In this document: one piece after another, positions 42,001-49,630 of the stretch
Position numbering within the stretch: position 1 is the stretch's first letter
Layout: each line of letters starts with the position of its first letter
DNA from: Mycobacteroides sp. CBMA 271
Lineage (GTDB): Bacteria; Actinomycetota; Actinomycetes; Mycobacteriales; Mycobacteriaceae
Reading direction: 5' to 3'
NCBI RefSeq assembly: GCF_009729205.1
Contig: NZ_VTHB01000007.1
Coordinates: 186,001 to 250,000, forward strand
DNA: 64,000 nt
Program-made: the position numbers and the translations under genes
Notes under the pieces: model-generated
Told to the model about the DNA's origin: nothing
The model's input: only the letters and a program-made list of their open reading frames with translations
The model's database searches: none

Positions 42001-42612
42001 CACGATCTCTGTGGCCTGCCCGTCGCGGTGTTCCGCTCGGACATGATCCTGGCTCACAGCCGCTACACCGGACAACTCAATGTCCCCGACCAATTCACCC
42101 GCCTGATCCTCAGCGTGATCGCCACCGGCATCGCCCCCGGCTCGTTCTACCAAGCACAGGCGACCGCCGAGCGCCCAGTCTCACACTATGACGGGCTGCC
42201 AGCGGATTTCACGGCATCGGCCATCACGGCCCTCGGCGTCTGGGTCGCTGCCTCGGAAGGCATCCACACCTACGATTCGGTGAACCCTCATGCCGACGGA
42301 ATCTCGTTGGACAACTTCGTCGACTGGCTCATCGACGCCGGATATCCCATCCAGCGCATCGACAATTACAGCGAGTGGTTCGCACGCTTCGACACCGCCA
42401 TCCGCGGCCTGCCCGAAAAACAGAAACAGCACTCCCTGCTACCACTGCTACACGCCTACCGGTATCCGCAGCACGCACACAACGGGGCCTTCCTGCCCGC
42501 GATCAGATTCCGGGAAGGCGTCCGGACCACCCAAAGCACCGACATTCCCCACCTCTCACGGGAGCTCATCGTCAAATACGCGAAGGACCTCGAACAGCTC
42601 GGCCTACTGTAG
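39055..42612 (+). CDS. car: Carboxylic acid reductase (second tandem copy)
   Basis: A 1185-residue paralogue of the preceding gene with the same adenylation-carrier-reductase layout: LVIYTSGSTGTPKGATYTE, ITDGYGSTEAGVI, phosphopantetheine Ser near 697 in LGGDSLSALAF, VLLTGANGYLGRFLALEWL and NGYGNAKWAGE. It starts 52 bp after the first copy and probably shares its transcript. The two differ in the adenylation domain loops (for example GATYTETMVAK against GAMHSENIVRR), so substrate preference may differ. The C-terminal reductase domains share long identical DNA tracts. Confidence 0.93.
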   Translation: MTSTDSAKDARRQRLGDRVRRLFAEDPQFRAAKPDTGVDAAVEVPGLRLAQVVATIMDGYAERPALGHRAQDLVTDDNGQSTLHPLPEFETVTYGELWGMARALASAWYHDPTHPVRAGDFVAMLGFTSVDYTAIDLACIHLGAVAVPLQTSAPASNWTAILAESEPSVLAVSAELLDAALESALATPSLRHIAVFDYHPGVDGQRESLESAQRRISEAHLPISVDVMSAVIGHGRALPDAPLFTAEDGADPLALVIYTSGSTGTPKGATYTETMVAKPWLRADTLSSKAEIPLINLNFMPMSHVMGRGSLVTALACGGLAYFAASSDMSTLFEDITLTRPTVVTLVPRVCDMLFQRYRNEVDRRTAVDSAADPAALDAEIKTDIRENLFGGRVLTIVCGSAPLSDELAAFIESCLDARITDGYGSTEAGVIVRNGRIQRPPVIDYKLADVPELGYFSTDKPHPRGELLVKAESVFTGYFKRPDVTAEVFDPDGYYKTGDIVAELEPDRIQIVDRRNNVIKLSQGEFVAIANLEAEYANSALVQQICVYGSSERSYLLAVVVPTSETLELSRGDDESLKRLIAESLQQVARDAELQPYEVPRDFLVETEPFTAANGLLTGIAKLARPKLHEKYGARLEQLYSDIASAQALELQALHSAGHEGKPVVDTVQRAATALLGLSAGDVSPDAHFIDLGGDSLSALAFSDLLRDIFAVEIPVGDIVSAANDLTTIARIVETRRGSDSALSLRPTAESVHGIGHTEIRAADLTLDKFIDPATLQAAPSVPRAVGIPQTVLLTGANGYLGRFLALEWLERLDKTGGTLIAVIRGKNAQAAYQRLEDAFDSGDSELLQHFRSLADKHLEVLPGDIGDPNLGLDADTWQRLADTVDVIIHPAALVNHVLPYSQLFGPNVVGTAEIIKLALTTKIKPVTYLSTVAVAISVDPKVFDEVADIRAISAVRPIDAGYANGYGNAKWAGEVLLREAHDLCGLPVAVFRSDMILAHSRYTGQLNVPDQFTRLILSVIATGIAPGSFYQAQATAERPVSHYDGLPADFTASAITALGVWVAASEGIHTYDSVNPHADGISLDNFVDWLIDAGYPIQRIDNYSEWFARFDTAIRGLPEKQKQHSLLPLLHAYRYPQHAHNGAFLPAIRFREGVRTTQSTDIPHLSRELIVKYAKDLEQLGLL
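41968..42173 (+). repeat. 206-bp tract identical to the first car gene
   Basis: Partner of 38331-38536. The identity ends abruptly on both sides, a pattern expected from recent gene conversion between the tandem copies rather than from protein-level constraint. Confidence 0.95.
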
Positions 42613-42703
42613 TCACGCGAATTTCTGTGTCCCGCTTTCAATTACGAGTCGATACCGGCAAAAGCCCGCATCGGGAACGGCGCGCGGTGTTAGTGTCGCC
42701 GCC

Positions 42704-43204
42704 ATGGGACGCTGGTCGCGCGATGAGCTGGAGAACATGTTCGCCCACCACCTGAAGGTGGTCGACGAGATCAGCCCGAAGGGCGAATGGGCCAAGTACG
42801 CCGACCTGTTCGCCGAGGACGCGAAGTACATCGAACCCACCTACGGGACCTTCGAGGGCCGCGAGGCGATCCGCGAGTGCATGGTCGACACGATGTCGCA
42901 GTTCCCCGGGGTCGAGATGCCCCACTATCTATCCAACTGGCACGTGATCGACGAGGAACGCGGTTGGGTCATCTGCGAGTTGGTCAACCGGATGAGGGAC
43001 CCCGGCGACGGAAGCATCTGGGAAGCAACGAATATCAGTATATTCCGCTACGCCGGCGACAAGCAGTGGGCCGGCGAAGAAGACGTCTACAACCCCATGC
43101 AGTTCATGACGGCCATTCAGGGCTACGTGCAGCGGTCCAAAGAACTCGGCTCGTTGTCCCCGACGGCGGAGACGTTTGGCACGAACATGGGCTGGCTCAG
43201 CTAG
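42704..43204 (+). CDS. NTF2-like (SnoaL-type) nuclear transport factor 2 family protein
   Basis: A 166-residue protein with the cone-shaped NTF2-like fold pattern: an N-terminal helix (RDELENMFAHHLKVVDEIS), then WAKYADLFAEDAKYIEPTYGTFEGREAIRECM (the typical LFAEDA...G.F.GREAI layout) and a series of beta strands. Such proteins are small isomerases, dehydratases or binding proteins for steroids and polyketides. It follows the second car gene by 91 bp on the same strand and could act on an aldehyde or acid product, but this is only positional. Confidence 0.78.
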   Translation: MGRWSRDELENMFAHHLKVVDEISPKGEWAKYADLFAEDAKYIEPTYGTFEGREAIRECMVDTMSQFPGVEMPHYLSNWHVIDEERGWVICELVNRMRDPGDGSIWEATNISIFRYAGDKQWAGEEDVYNPMQFMTAIQGYVQRSKELGSLSPTAETFGTNMGWLS

Positions 43205-43276
43205 CGCGATGAGTTGCCGAGAAAGCACTCAGGTACGCAAATCATCCCAAATCTGTACATGGTTGCCTTCTCGGCA

Positions 43277-45019
43277 TCATGACCGGGCTAGGAACCGCCC
43301 GGCCTTCACCGTGCTACCGAAGCCGTCGACGAAGGTGCCGTAGGAGTACACCCGCTGCCCGCCGACGACCGTGGCGGCGATTGCCCCGTCGTTGCGGCAC
43401 ACCTGCCGGGACACCCCAAACTCGGCCATATGCTCCTCGTGGTACTCCTCAAGCGAATCATCAAGGCCCGCAGGGTCGATGACAGTTATGTCCGCGGTGT
43501 CGCCGAGACGCAGCCGCCCGGCATCCAGGCCGTACCACTCGCCGAGCTCGCCGGTCAGTCGGTGCACGGCGGCTTCCAACGGCATGAACGGCTTGCCCGC
43601 CTCGCAGGCGTCTTTGACGCGCTTAAGTAGCCGGAGCCCGGCGTTGTAGAACGACATGTTGCGCAGGTGCGCGCCGGAGTCGTTGTTACCCAACTGGAAA
43701 TGCCGGTACTTGATGGCCTCGTTGAGCACGTCGGTCCGATCGTTGGCGATAGTCGTATGCCAACGCACCTTCCCGGGGTACTCGGCAACCAGGTCAAGGA
43801 AGGCATCGACGGGCTGCACACCTCGGTCATCGGCCACCTGCCCGAACGACTTGCCCACCACCGATTCATCTGGGCAACCGACGATTTCGGTGTCATACAT
43901 GTCCCGGTTCCAGGCCACCACGCCATATTTCTGGGCCATCTCCTTGCGGAAGCGTCGCCGGTAACCCTCATCCTTGATCAGGTCGACCCGCTGGAGCTGA
44001 TCACGGATATCCAGCGCTGCCGTGCCGGACGCGAACTCCTCGAAAATCACCAAATCCATACCATCTGAATACAAATGGAATGGCACGGCCAGCAGCTGAA
44101 AGTTCACCTGGGAGCGCAGCAGCGGATTGAGGGCACCCGTCGCCGCCTTCAGAAGTTTGATCACCGACCGGTTGCTCTTCAGATCGAAAGCGGCCAACAG
44201 GGTGGTCTTGAGCGAGCGCCGCCACGGGCGACCGCCGCTGAGCAGGAAGTGCATAACGGTCTCGGGCCGCTTCTCCACATCCAGATTCGACTGCACGATG
44301 GCGCCGCGTTTGCGCACCACGTCATAGAGGACGCCGTATTCGCGCCAGGTCGCATAGGTGGATGGCAACTGCCGGCCGGCGAACCGGGTGCCTTCCAGCT
44401 TGGAGAAACGCAGCCGGTCGGTCGACAACCCCGCGAATCCGGCGTCGAGCGCGTCGGCCACCATGGTGCGCATGCGGGCCAGTTCCTCGGACGTGGGCCG
44501 CTCGCCGTTATCGGTGGCGCGCGCCAGACCCATGACCGCCGCGCGGATATCGGAATGTCCGATCAGCGTTGCGACGTTGGCGCCCAACGGAAGCGATTCG
44601 ATGAGCTTGCGGTATCCGCTCGGCCCTTCCCAGTTCTTGTGCTCCTTGAGAGCCGAGTGGACCGCATCCCAGGGCAGTGCCTCCACCCGAGCGAAAAGGT
44701 CGGCAACATCCTCCGGGTCGGCGTACACCGCGGACATCGAGCAGTTGCCATAAATGACGGAAGTGACACCGTGGCGCACCGATTCACCCAGGCCCGGGCT
44801 CACGAGCACCTCGGCGTCGTAGTGAGTGTGCACGTCGATCATGCCGGGGATGACCCATTTGCCGGCGGCGTCGATGACCTCGTCGGCGTCGGCCCCCGAC
44901 AAGTCGTGCGCCATGGCCACGACCTTGCCGCCGCGCACCCCGATGTCCTGGGCTTTTCCCGGCGCGCCCATCCCGTCGAACACCAGGCCACCGCGCACCA
45001 GCAGGTCAAATGTCGCCAT
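43277..45019 (-). CDS. N-acyl-D-amino-acid deacylase-like amidohydrolase
   Basis: A 580-residue amidohydrolase of the D-aminoacylase/dihydroorotase type. The first metal motif is IPGMIDVHTHYDAEVL, with a conserved VIYGNCSMSA segment (the family Cys), a His in LIGHSDIRA, and an Asp in NNDSGAHLRNMSF. The C terminus holds the closing beta-sandwich (DTADITVIDPAG). It is longer than classical D-aminoacylases (about 480), matching a mycobacterial group annotated as amidohydrolase 3 family. The start MATFDLLVRGG is chosen from homology. It is 58 bp downstream of the SRPBCC gene on the same strand. Substrate unknown. Confidence 0.83.
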   Translation of the reverse strand: MATFDLLVRGGLVFDGMGAPGKAQDIGVRGGKVVAMAHDLSGADADEVIDAAGKWVIPGMIDVHTHYDAEVLVSPGLGESVRHGVTSVIYGNCSMSAVYADPEDVADLFARVEALPWDAVHSALKEHKNWEGPSGYRKLIESLPLGANVATLIGHSDIRAAVMGLARATDNGERPTSEELARMRTMVADALDAGFAGLSTDRLRFSKLEGTRFAGRQLPSTYATWREYGVLYDVVRKRGAIVQSNLDVEKRPETVMHFLLSGGRPWRRSLKTTLLAAFDLKSNRSVIKLLKAATGALNPLLRSQVNFQLLAVPFHLYSDGMDLVIFEEFASGTAALDIRDQLQRVDLIKDEGYRRRFRKEMAQKYGVVAWNRDMYDTEIVGCPDESVVGKSFGQVADDRGVQPVDAFLDLVAEYPGKVRWHTTIANDRTDVLNEAIKYRHFQLGNNDSGAHLRNMSFYNAGLRLLKRVKDACEAGKPFMPLEAAVHRLTGELGEWYGLDAGRLRLGDTADITVIDPAGLDDSLEEYHEEHMAEFGVSRQVCRNDGAIAATVVGGQRVYSYGTFVDGFGSTVKAGRFLARS

Positions 45020-45077
45020 ACATTGAGCGTATCCCTCGGCCTCATCTGCGTCTTCACAGGTGTTGCATCCGGCACAG

Positions 45078-45512
45078 CTAGTCGGCCAGCATCCGATCAA
45101 TCGCGCGGCCGAACATCCACTCCCCGGCCGCCTTCTCTAATCGGCTAAGAAATCTGGGCGTTCCGCGGACGTGGGCGTCCTCACGCCACACGACCCGGGA
45201 GCCGGCACCTTCGGAGTAGACGTCGATCTCCGCCCAGCCCAGGACCAACGACCCGGTCTTCTCCAGGCGACATCTCCCCGGACGGCCGCCCTGCGGCGGC
45301 GTCCATGCGGTGACCGTCATCGGATCGCTGAACCCTATGGGCCCCAACCCTGTTCGCCCCACAAAGGCGGTACCCACTCCCGCAGGGCCCTCGCTGGTGA
45401 GGTACACCGTCGTCAACGGGATGTGCTCACTGTGGCGTGGCCAATCCGTGATCCGCGCGAAGGCGACTTCAGCGGGCAGATCACTGGTGCGTTCTATCAG
45501 GAGAAGGGCCAT
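45078..45512 (-). CDS. SRPBCC-family protein (START-like domain)
   Basis: A 144-residue single-domain protein with the helix-grip (SRPBCC/polyketide cyclase) pattern: LIERTSDLPAEVAFARITDWPRHSEHIP at the N terminus, a run of beta strands, and a long C-terminal helix (RFLSRLEKAAGEWMFGRAIDRML). Members bind lipids or aromatic compounds in a deep pocket. Its ATG lies within the 3' end of the upstream epimerase gene (16-bp overlap), so the two are coupled. Function unknown. Confidence 0.78.
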   Translation of the reverse strand: MALLLIERTSDLPAEVAFARITDWPRHSEHIPLTTVYLTSEGPAGVGTAFVGRTGLGPIGFSDPMTVTAWTPPQGGRPGRCRLEKTGSLVLGWAEIDVYSEGAGSRVVWREDAHVRGTPRFLSRLEKAAGEWMFGRAIDRMLAD

Positions 45513-46516
45513 AGACCAAACAGTTTCGATGATCGGGACTCACCGCGCAGCGCAGTGATGGTGTCTGCCAGAGTTTCGCGCGGATCACGGTAGGTGACGC
45601 CGAGTTCACGCTCGCTCGGCGAGTCGTCAGAGGCCGGCATCTGGGTGTAGTACTGCATGCCCGCCTCGGTAATCGGCGTGCTCAGTGGCACGTAGCGGCC
45701 GAGCTGGTCCATCACCGTCCCCGCCGCGCGCAGCGCCGAATCGGGCACCGGAACGGCGAGCACGGTACTTCCGGCCGCCTCGGTCAACACATCGACCAGA
45801 TCGTCGACCTCCAGCCGATGACCGCCCGCGGTGTAGCTGCGCGGACCGTGGCCGGGCTCCACCAATGCGGCGTGCAACGCGGCAAGGTCGCGGACATCCA
45901 CCACCAGCCACGCCGCGCTACGGCCCGGGACCGATCTCATCTGCAGCACCCAGCGCACACCCTCGGCGGCCTCGCCGAATTGATCCCCGACCGGCGGCCC
46001 CAGCACCATGCCCGGGTAGGTGATATTCACCGGTGCACCGGACTCCTGCAGTTCCCGCACGTAGAGCTCGACTCGCGCCTTGGACTGGCCGTATCCATCG
46101 GTGCCGCCGGCCGCGGGCAGGTCGGCGTCGAAGGTTTCCAAGCCCGGCCGAAACAACGCGGTGATGCTGGAGACATGCACGATCGGACCGAGGCCGCGGT
46201 CAACCGCTGTCCCGAGGACGTTGTGGGCACCCTCAAGGTTGATGGCCATCATCCGGTCGGCTTCTCGGGGGTCCGTGCTGACCATGGCCGCACAGTGGAC
46301 CACCGCCTCACACCCGTCGAGTGCGGCCTCCACCGATTCTCGATGGGTGATATCGCCGACGACATGGTCGGACACGTCAACACCGAGCGTTGCGACGGTG
46401 GTGTGCAGTCGAGCTTCCTTGCGTACCAGGAAGCGCACGTCATGGCCGGCATCGGCGATCGCCTTTGCGGTCCATCCACCGACGAATCCGGTGCCGCCTG
46501 TCACAAGTACCCGCAA
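45497..46516 (-). CDS. NAD-dependent epimerase/dehydratase (extended SDR)
   Basis: A 339-residue extended short-chain dehydrogenase. The nucleotide loop is MRVLVTGGTGFVGGW, followed by VVGDITHRESVEAALDGCEAVVHCAA, a Ser in VHVSSITALF and YGQSKARVE (YxxxK). A TTG start at 46516 is required to include the Rossmann strand, with AAGGGAG about 9 bp before it. It resembles 3-beta-hydroxysteroid dehydrogenase/isomerase and dihydroflavonol reductase-like proteins common in mycobacteria. Operon with the SRPBCC and amidohydrolase genes. Substrate unknown. Confidence 0.82.
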   Translation of the reverse strand: MRVLVTGGTGFVGGWTAKAIADAGHDVRFLVRKEARLHTTVATLGVDVSDHVVGDITHRESVEAALDGCEAVVHCAAMVSTDPREADRMMAINLEGAHNVLGTAVDRGLGPIVHVSSITALFRPGLETFDADLPAAGGTDGYGQSKARVELYVRELQESGAPVNITYPGMVLGPPVGDQFGEAAEGVRWVLQMRSVPGRSAAWLVVDVRDLAALHAALVEPGHGPRSYTAGGHRLEVDDLVDVLTEAAGSTVLAVPVPDSALRAAGTVMDQLGRYVPLSTPITEAGMQYYTQMPASDDSPSERELGVTYRDPRETLADTITALRGESRSSKLFGLWPFS

Positions 46517-46650
46517 AACCGCACGCTCCCTTCAGTTTTGAAGCCCGACCCGACCAGGACATGGTATGTCCGGCACGGGGATGAACTAGGCGAATACCCA
46601 AGAGTCACATGTGGCAACGTCCACCATGAGGGATGTGCCAAGATCGCTGG

Positions 46651-47148
46651 GTGCGCGTACGCCCGATCACCCAGGTCCTCATCGCCCTCGCGGCGGTAGC
46701 CAGTTCCATGTTCGCGTCGATGCCGGCCGCACTGGCCGACCAGCAGGCGCCCATCGGGCACATCGGCGACACGTTGCACTTCGACTACGGCACCATCGGC
46801 GCCGACGTCACCGTGCACAACATCGAACCCACCGGCGTCCCCGCCGGGATGGCTCCCCCGCGCGGCGTCATCTGGAAGGCCTACGTCACCATCCGGCCGA
46901 CCAAGGTGCCCAACGCATACGCACTGTTGATGGCCCTCAAGCTGGGCGGCATTTCACCAGAAACCGGGGATGCCTACGAGCCGCAGCGCACCGATGAGCC
47001 GGACGATCTCAACTACGCGCTGCGCAATGCGCCGCAGGGGTCGACGGTGAACGGCGCGGTGTACTGGGACGTGTACCGCGGGCCGGTGCGCCATATCGTG
47101 TTGCGCTCGACACAGACCCAGGTCCATCTGGCCCAGTGGGACCTCTAG
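46651..47148 (+). CDS. Exported mycobacterial protein (MPT63/DUF1942-like, Rv2668 position)
   Basis: A 165-residue protein with a Sec signal peptide (VLIALAAVASSMFASMPAALADQQ, likely cut after ALA). The mature part reads as a beta-sandwich (IGHIGDTLHFDYGTIGADVTVHNIEP, YWDVYRGPVRHIVL) reminiscent of the immunodominant MPT63 family; that family call is tentative. It sits where M. tuberculosis has the exported protein Rv2668, next to the GNAT-zapE-ribD block. The GTG at 46651 is used because it gives a compact signal peptide; an ATG at 46633 is the alternative. Function unknown. Confidence 0.7.
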   Translation: MRVRPITQVLIALAAVASSMFASMPAALADQQAPIGHIGDTLHFDYGTIGADVTVHNIEPTGVPAGMAPPRGVIWKAYVTIRPTKVPNAYALLMALKLGGISPETGDAYEPQRTDEPDDLNYALRNAPQGSTVNGAVYWDVYRGPVRHIVLRSTQTQVHLAQWDL

Positions 47149-47170
47149 CTCAGCTCGCGAGCACGCGAAG

Positions 47171-47926
47171 TCAGCGCGGCTGGAACAGGTAATTCCGGAA
47201 GGCGTCGGTCACCTTGTCGACGGGCCGCCAGGTATCGGCGCTCCACACCGACATCCGGTAGTCACGTGCGGTGAACCACGCCACGATGTCCTCGGCGGTA
47301 CGCCCGAAACGTTCCATGTGCCGGTCCTCGACCTCCAGCATCATTGCCGGGCGGGTCCGCTCGATCGTCTTCTCGCCGCTGACCAGAACATCGAGTTCGG
47401 CACCCTCGACATCGATTTTCACGAAGTCGATCCGGGTGATGTTCAGGCGTTCGCAGAACGCGTCGAAGGTCTCGGTGTCCACGACCACCCGGATGTGCTC
47501 ATCGAACTCTGCATTCGAGCCCAGCCCGTCAGCACCGGCGTCTACGAAGGACCGCCCGGTGATCGGCTTGCCATTGCGCAGCGGAACACTCATCACCTGC
47601 TCGCCGGCGTTGGTACCGAGCGCAACCGCATGTCGGCGCACGTTCTGGGCGCTGCGCAGACCGAGGGCTGCCGACGAGGTGGCGTGCGCGAACCGCAGCG
47701 GCTCCAGGCTGTACACCAGGCCGTCGGCGCCCACCAGACGTGCCAGCTCCGCGGTGTAGAAGCCGGCCGCCGCACCCACGTCGAGACAGACGTCCCCCGG
47801 CTTGACCACCTGTGCGATACCTACCAGCTCCGTTTCCACCCAGGGGGTGGTGCGAGCGAGTGTGCGCAGGCCCTGACCCACCACCGCGTCACGAATTTCG
47901 CCAAAGGCCGTCACGCGCCGCGTCAT
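47171..47926 (-). CDS. FkbM-family methyltransferase
   Basis: A 251-residue SAM-dependent O-methyltransferase. Motif I is VCLDVGAAAGFYTAELARLVG, and the family block RIDFVKIDVEGAELDVLVSGEKTI (FkbM signature KIDVEGxE) and RPAMMLEVEDRHM follow. The start MTRRVTAFGEIR has GAGGAG 6-11 bp upstream. FkbM-like enzymes methylate hydroxyls of sugars or natural products, and in rapidly growing mycobacteria related enzymes modify glycolipid sugars. It is inserted, in the opposite direction, between two genes that are neighbours in M. tuberculosis (Rv2668 and Rv2669). Confidence 0.85.
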   Translation of the reverse strand: MTRRVTAFGEIRDAVVGQGLRTLARTTPWVETELVGIAQVVKPGDVCLDVGAAAGFYTAELARLVGADGLVYSLEPLRFAHATSSAALGLRSAQNVRRHAVALGTNAGEQVMSVPLRNGKPITGRSFVDAGADGLGSNAEFDEHIRVVVDTETFDAFCERLNITRIDFVKIDVEGAELDVLVSGEKTIERTRPAMMLEVEDRHMERFGRTAEDIVAWFTARDYRMSVWSADTWRPVDKVTDAFRNYLFQPR

Positions 47927-47991
47927 GTGGTGCTCCTCGGGGTTGGGTCTGTCGGTCCGGAACCGGGCCAAGTATAGGTAGCGTGCCGATC

Positions 47992-48540
47992 ATGCCGATT
48001 CAGGTCAGCGGCGCGACGGCCGCCGACAGTGCCGACCTCACAACCGTCGCCGCGCGCACCTTCCCACTCGCGTGTCCCCCGTCGTCGACACCGGAGAACA
48101 TCGCGGCTTTCATCGCGACCAACCTCAGCACAAGCAAGTTCGACGAATACATCCGCGACCACCGAGTACTGGTGGCACGCGAGAACGGTACCGCCATCGT
48201 GGGCTACGCGATGCTCGTCGACGGCGTAGTCGAGGATCCCGAGGTACAGCGCGCCGTCACGCTGCGGCCCGCGATGCAGCTCTCCAAGATGTACGTGCTG
48301 CCCGAATTTCACCGGGCGGGGGTGGCGGGCGCGTTGATGACCGCGGCACTCACCGAGGCCGCCGCGCGCGGCGCGATCGGGGTGTGGCTCGGCGTCAACC
48401 AGGAAAATGAACGCGCACAACGCTTTTACGCCAAACATGGCTTCACCCGCAGCGGCGTCAAGACCTTCCAGGTGGGCGAGCGACTAGAGCACGACTACGT
48501 CATGCAAAGCCCGGTCACGCAGGCAGCGACGCCGCGCTGA
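47992..48540 (+). CDS. GNAT-family N-acetyltransferase (Rv2669-like)
   Basis: A 182-residue acetyltransferase. The CoA loop region QLSKMYVLPEFHRAGVAGALMTAAL (RAGVAG) and the C-terminal GVWLGVNQENERAQRFYAKHGFTRSGVKTF are textbook GNAT motifs A and B. Start ATG at 47992; a GTG at 47983 would add three residues. The last 26 bp overlap the convergent zapE-like gene. Position and type match Rv2669 of M. tuberculosis. Acceptor unknown. Confidence 0.85.
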   Translation: MPIQVSGATAADSADLTTVAARTFPLACPPSSTPENIAAFIATNLSTSKFDEYIRDHRVLVARENGTAIVGYAMLVDGVVEDPEVQRAVTLRPAMQLSKMYVLPEFHRAGVAGALMTAALTEAAARGAIGVWLGVNQENERAQRFYAKHGFTRSGVKTFQVGERLEHDYVMQSPVTQAATPR

Positions 48541-49597
48541 GCGCCAGCAGCCGCGACGTGGCGCGCAGATACTTTTTGCGGAATCCGCCGGCCACCATCT
48601 CGTCGTCGAAGATCGTGTTCAGCTTCTCCCCCGATGCCACCACCGGGATGCCCGCGTCGTAGAGGCGGTCGGTCAGCGCGACGATCCGCAGCGCCACCGC
48701 CTGGTCGTGCACCTGCTGCACGCCCGCGACGAACACCGCTGTCACCCCTTCAATCAAGCTCAGGTACCGCGATGGATGCATGCTCGCCAGGTGGCGGCAC
48801 AGATCATCGAATTCGTCGAAGGTGGCGCCGCCGATGGATGCCGCCAGCTCGCGCAGCTCGTCGTCGGTGTGCGGATCCGGAGCCGGAGGCAGATCGCGGT
48901 GCCGATAATCGGGACCCTCCACGCGCACCGTCCTGAAGATGGCCGACAGTGCAGCGATCTCACGCATGAAGTCCTGAGCCGCGAAGCGTCCCTCGCCGAG
49001 CTGCTCGGGCAGCGTGTTAGAGGTCGCCGCAATGGACACCCCGCGCGCCACCAGCTCCGAAAGCAGACGCGACACCAGCGTCGTGTTGCCCGGATCGTCC
49101 AGTTCGAACTCATCGATGCACACCACCGTGTAATCCGACAGCAGCTCGATGCACTCCAGAAAACCGAAGACCCCTGCCACCTGCGTCAGCTCACCGAAGC
49201 TCGCGAACGCCTGCTTGGAAGACGGAGTACCGGAGACCGCATGGTAGATCGAGGCCAGCAGGTGGGTTTTGCCGACGCCGAACCCGCCGTCGAGGTAGAT
49301 GCCCACCCCGGGCAGCACCTCGCGCTTGCCGAACAGCTTCTTCTTGCCCGCTCGGCGGGTCACCGCGTCCTGAGCGAACGCGCGGCAGGCTTCCACAGCC
49401 TCGGCCTGCGACGGTTCGTTCGGATCCGGCCGGTACGAGTCGAAGCTCACCGCGGTGAAGGTGGGGGGCGGCACCAACTGGGCGATCAACCGCTCATTGG
49501 AGACGGTGGGGTGCCGGTCGGCAAGGTGCTCGAGGGGCCCGGGCGAACGGAGCACCGGGGAAGGACTCGATGCGGCACCGGATTGCGGATCAGTCAC
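48515..49597 (-). CDS. zapE: ZapE/AFG1-like P-loop ATPase
   Basis: A 360-residue AAA-type ATPase of the AFG1/ZapE family. Walker A is YLDGGFGVGKTHLLASIYH, Walker B VVCIDEFELDDPG, with sensor region SIAATSNTLPEQLGEGRF. A conserved C-terminal helical part follows (RIVALTDRLYDAGIPVVASGE). E. coli ZapE modulates Z-ring stability under stress, and the mitochondrial relative supports protein quality control; the mycobacterial role is less clear. Corresponds in order to Rv2670c. Divergent from the ribD-like gene with 33 bp between starts. Confidence 0.88.
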   Translation of the reverse strand: MTDPQSGAASSPSPVLRSPGPLEHLADRHPTVSNERLIAQLVPPPTFTAVSFDSYRPDPNEPSQAEAVEACRAFAQDAVTRRAGKKKLFGKREVLPGVGIYLDGGFGVGKTHLLASIYHAVSGTPSSKQAFASFGELTQVAGVFGFLECIELLSDYTVVCIDEFELDDPGNTTLVSRLLSELVARGVSIAATSNTLPEQLGEGRFAAQDFMREIAALSAIFRTVRVEGPDYRHRDLPPAPDPHTDDELRELAASIGGATFDEFDDLCRHLASMHPSRYLSLIEGVTAVFVAGVQQVHDQAVALRIVALTDRLYDAGIPVVASGEKLNTIFDDEMVAGGFRKKYLRATSRLLALSAASLPA

Positions 49598-49630
49598 ACG
49601 GGCAGCGTAGCGGCGTGTTGAGATCTACTT

